Part shown: one piece after another, positions 21,713 through 24,104 of the stretch
How positions within the stretch are numbered: position 1 is the stretch's first letter
Layout of the letters: each line of letters opens with the position of its first letter
Assembly (NCBI GenBank): GCA_964412395.1
Contig: CAYPOY010000038.1
Location: forward strand, 1-24,104
Reading direction: 5' to 3'
DNA length: 24,104 bases
DNA from: CAYPOY01 sp964412395
Lineage (GTDB): Bacteria > Chloroflexota > Anaerolineae > B4-G1
Notes under the pieces: generated by a model
What the model was told of the DNA's origin: nothing
Seen by the model: only the letters and a program-made list of their open reading frames with translations
Database searches by the model: none
Position numbers and translations under genes: made by a program

Positions 21713-22783
21713 GCTGCGCACGACCTGTTCCCGCACAAAGGATTCGACGCTATCCTCGGCAAGAGCAAGGACGACATCTCTGTTCTGATGACCTACGTTG
21801 CGATTGACAATTATCTGAAGGACAAAGGTCGGTTGGGCTTCCTCATCACCCAATCGGTCTTCAAGACGGCCGGGGCCGGGCAGGGCTTTCGCCGCTTCCG
21901 GTTGGGGAGCGGCACACCGTTAGCCGTTGTCCACGTGGACGATATGGCAGCGCTAAAGCCCTTCGCCGGGGCCAGCAACCGTACCAGTATCGTCGTGCTG
22001 GAACGGGGCCAGCCGACAAAGTACCCGGTGACCTATAACCTTTGGTACAAGCCAGGCGGGGGCAGCACGGTCCCGGAAGATGTGTCTCTGAAGGAGGTAA
22101 CTGGGGAGGTAACTGGGGAGAAAATCGCGGCCTATCGCGAGTTCTACGCTCAACCGGTGGACGAGGCTGACCCAACCTCGCCTTGGATCACCGGTCGGAA
22201 GCGGGCGCTAAAGGCGGTGCGGCGGGTGATCGGTAGTTCCGATTATCAGGCCAGGGCAGGAATTTGTACCTGGCTCAATGCGGTCTATTGGCTGGAGGTC
22301 GTCGCCCGACGGCCGGATGGGTTGGTGGTGGTGAACAACATCCTCAAAGGGGCGAAACGCAAAGTGGAGCAGGTCACGGCTGCGCTGGAGACCGATTTGC
22401 TCTACCCCCTCCTGCGAGGGCGGGACGTGGCCCGCTGGAGGGCTGAGCCCTTGGCCACCATCCTGGTCACACACGAGTCAGGGATGAAGCTCAAGGCTAT
22501 CCCCGAAGACGAGATGAAGATGCGGCTGCCCAAGACCTATCGTTACTTGAAACAATTCAAGGACACCCTGCGAACCCGCTCCGGCTACCGCCGTTACTTC
22601 ACCGAGGATGCCCCTTTTTACTCGATGTTTGATGTGGGTGACTATACTTTTGCGCCGTATAAGGTGGTGTGGCCTTGGATCTCCTCATCGCTGGTGGCAG
22701 CAGTAATCGGCAGTGATGATACAGGTAGGGTGATTGTGCCTGAGCACAACATTTCACTGGTCGCTTTCGATAATGCCACGTGA
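21713..22783 (+). pseudogene. C-terminal portion of the same methyltransferase (TRD region), truncated by the IS
   Basis: Exactly in frame with the upstream portion. The first 25 codons after the TGA (AAHDLFPHKGFDAILGKSKD then DISVL) already look like the conserved post-motif-IV region. The next stretch, YLKDKGRLGFLITQSVFKTA, is the motif V-VI area. Later segments (NILKGAKRKVEQVTAALETD, LLRGRDVARW, RSGYRRYFTEDAPFYSM, VGDYTFAPYKVVWPW) are typical of the target-recognition domain of Eco57I-like enzymes. The homology stops at VAFDNAT, immediately before the insertion sequence, with the expected last 200-300 residues missing. An ATG at 21788 exists but has no ribosome-binding site and would not give a complete enzyme. 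Confidence 0.8.
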
Positions 22784-24104
22784 CGATTCCATTTAAGTCG
22801 TACCCCCCAGAGTCTCACAAAGTCGTATCACTCGCCACTCGTCCCAGGTGAAAGGAAGCGCAAGTTGGAAGCAATCCAGATTGACCAAGGAACCCATTTC
22901 ACCCACCAAGTTGGTGATGCTGATTCCTCTCAGGGGCAATCGCTTTTTTCGCTCGCCGTCCGCCGAGCGAAAGGTCAGGTGCTTGTCTTCTGGGTCGAAG
23001 GTGACTTCCACGGACTCTCCGCTCCACAGCACTCCCAGGCCATAGGTTTGTTGCCCCAAGGAAGCGGTGCCAACCTTGCTGACTTGGCGGAACCACTGCC
23101 CCTTGGCCAGATAAGCGTAGATCCGCGACAGGTCCAGCAACTCCACTTCCCATTCCGGTCGATACAATCGCCGAGGCTCAAGAGCTTCAGGGTGGGCCAG
23201 CAGGGGAGGCAGATTTCCCAATGTGCTGCAAGGCAGTTGGTAGTTCAAGAAATGGCGACGTTGCTCGAGGTAAGCGTGCAATCGGTTCCATTCAATGAAG
23301 GTCTGTCCCTCCAGAGCTTGCCAGGCCCAGGTTTGGTGACTGCGCTCTACCGTTGCCTGATCCGTCGGTCGGCCAGGTCGCCCAAAGGTCAGGTCAACGC
23401 CCAAGGCCAGCAACCACAAGTGAAAGCGGGTGGGAAAGGGGGATTTGCAAGTATTGTCGTAGAAAACACTGTCGTGGTCGACGGCGATTCGGTCGGGCAA
23501 TCCCCATTCGGTGAAAGACAGACGCAACACCAGTTGGTAATCCTCAGTCCGAGGACGGCGCGTGGCTCGTTTCTGGCCCACCACGCAGGGATAACTCCTG
23601 ATCTTGACCTTGCTGAACTCGTCACACAGGTTGACCAGGGCAACAATACCTACGTCGGGTACACGCTCTTGTCCCCGGCTATCCATCTCCCACTCCTCGT
23701 GAGGCGCGCTGGCCGCCTGCGATGTGGACTGAGGCAACTCGCTGTGTCGCTCATAGGGCTGCGCCAGGTCTTGCTCCTTCAAGAAATTTGCGATGCCCGA
23801 CAGAGGAGGCAGCCGTTGCCCTTCGAAACGCTCGTCCGCCTCCAATTCGGCGCACAAGGTCTTCGGCCCCCATCCAGGATGAGCGACACGCCAGGAGCGC
23901 AGCGTTTCACGGAGCCGAACTGGATAGGAACTCAAAGCACCAGTGGCTGGGCGGCCCATCTTCGAGGCCAACCCTTTGCGTCCGTCTCGCCGCGCCCGCC
24001 GTCGCCACTTCCGTACAGTCGGGATTGCCCATCCCACCTCGGCGGCGATTTCGACCTGTGCAATTAAAACTTGGCCTTACGAGTTGTGAGTCACTGTGGT
24101 ATCA
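22784..24104 (-). mobile_element. IS481-like insertion sequence (left end and transposase; right end not identified)
   Basis: The element starts at or within a few bases of TGACGATTCCATTTAAGTCG (22781-22800), where the methyltransferase homology breaks off. It contains one transposase gene on the minus strand and reaches the window edge. I could not identify a matching inverted repeat at 24040-24104, so the right terminus and any target duplication are probably outside the window. Confidence 0.6.
22793..24037 (-). CDS. DDE integrase-type transposase (IS481-like)
   Basis: 414 residues from GTG 24037. It begins within a helix-turn-helix (VGWAIPTVRKWRRRARRDG), followed by a homeodomain-like HTH_32 segment (RLRETLRSWRVAHPGWGPKT). 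The rve catalytic core has D119 (WEMDSRG), D187 or D189 (AVDHDSVF) and E231 (ATVERSHQTW), giving the roughly 44-residue spacing usual for the retroviral-integrase fold. The frame continues upstream of GTG for 14 sense codons (GQVLIAQVEIAAE) to a TAA near 24080. These residues complete the HTH, so the true start may be non-standard, or the N-terminus may be damaged. The product would cut and join IS ends. It is oriented opposite to the disrupted methyltransferase. Confidence 0.85.
   Translation of the reverse strand: MGWAIPTVRKWRRRARRDGRKGLASKMGRPATGALSSYPVRLRETLRSWRVAHPGWGPKTLCAELEADERFEGQRLPPLSGIANFLKEQDLAQPYERHSELPQSTSQAASAPHEEWEMDSRGQERVPDVGIVALVNLCDEFSKVKIRSYPCVVGQKRATRRPRTEDYQLVLRLSFTEWGLPDRIAVDHDSVFYDNTCKSPFPTRFHLWLLALGVDLTFGRPGRPTDQATVERSHQTWAWQALEGQTFIEWNRLHAYLEQRRHFLNYQLPCSTLGNLPPLLAHPEALEPRRLYRPEWEVELLDLSRIYAYLAKGQWFRQVSKVGTASLGQQTYGLGVLWSGESVEVTFDPEDKHLTFRSADGERKKRLPLRGISITNLVGEMGSLVNLDCFQLALPFTWDEWRVIRLCETLGGTT

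Noticed and set aside
16858..22783. BREX, DISARM or phosphorothioation (Dnd/Ssp) system
   Set aside because: No PglZ, BrxL, DrmA/B, DndCDE or Ssp components are present; only the methyltransferase and an ATPase of a different family are shared in general terms.
22865..24067. Plus-strand open frame opposite the transposase
   Set aside because: Antisense shadow of a transposase with an intact DDE core.
1..24104. CRISPR array
   Set aside because: Tandem repeats here are 7-base or 33-base units without unique spacers; no direct repeats of 25-40 bases with regular spacers and no cas genes were seen.
24040..24104. Right terminal inverted repeat of the insertion sequence
   Set aside because: The reverse complement of this stretch does not match the left-end TGACGATTCCATTTAAGTCG convincingly, so the end was left unassigned.

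Overview
The window is a GC-rich bacterial segment. Gene content, near-consensus sigma-70-type promoters, many seven-base tandem repeats and REP-like palindromes suggest Chloroflexota (Anaerolineae-like). This taxonomic guess comes from general familiarity and was not tested by a search.

Left half (1-10.9 kb) is mostly chromosomal housekeeping. It holds the start of a 3-hydroxyacyl-CoA dehydrogenase and a thiolase (fatty-acyl or butyrate-type CoA metabolism), and a HIT-family hydrolase divergent from a single-domain biotin-protein ligase (birA). Next come a tRNA-Arg(CCG), a GNAT acetyltransferase translationally coupled to pdxA, a lipoate ligase/octanoyltransferase-family gene, and a DUF503 gene. 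The segment ends with polA followed by a DNA methyltransferase that appears to carry a C-terminal nuclease-like domain, and a sigma-factor-like fragment sits upstream of polA. Small repeats have entered several of these genes or their control regions. Heptamer arrays supply the ribosome-binding site and first codons of birA and a loop inside BirA. REP-like palindromes are inserted in frame in the lipoate ligase and in a methyltransferase, and a MITE-like 18-bp inverted repeat abuts the lipoate ligase start.

The middle (10.9-16.9 kb) is an accessory graveyard. It opens with a promoter and three consecutive hairpins (candidate small RNA). Then come the 3' remnant of a type IIG-like restriction-modification gene, a two-gene cassette with overlapping ATGA (small protein plus HNH endonuclease), a second copy of the restriction gene's 3' end, two small genes, a frameshifted NdpA/NA37-like gene, a short unknown gene, an orphan AbiEi-family antitoxin, and a second decayed copy of the unknown gene's 3' end. 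Twice, then, a cassette is bracketed by duplicate copies of an upstream gene's 3' end.

The right end (16.9-22.8 kb) is the most interesting part: a tight three-gene operon of a NurA-like nuclease, a HerA-like hexameric ATPase and a large Eco57I-like methyltransferase with an N-terminal nuclease-like domain. Together these look like a restriction or anti-phage module in which a DNA-end-processing motor is coupled to a modification enzyme. Here the methyltransferase is broken twice, by an in-frame TGA and by loss of its 3' end at an IS481-like insertion sequence that runs to the window edge, so this copy is probably inactive.
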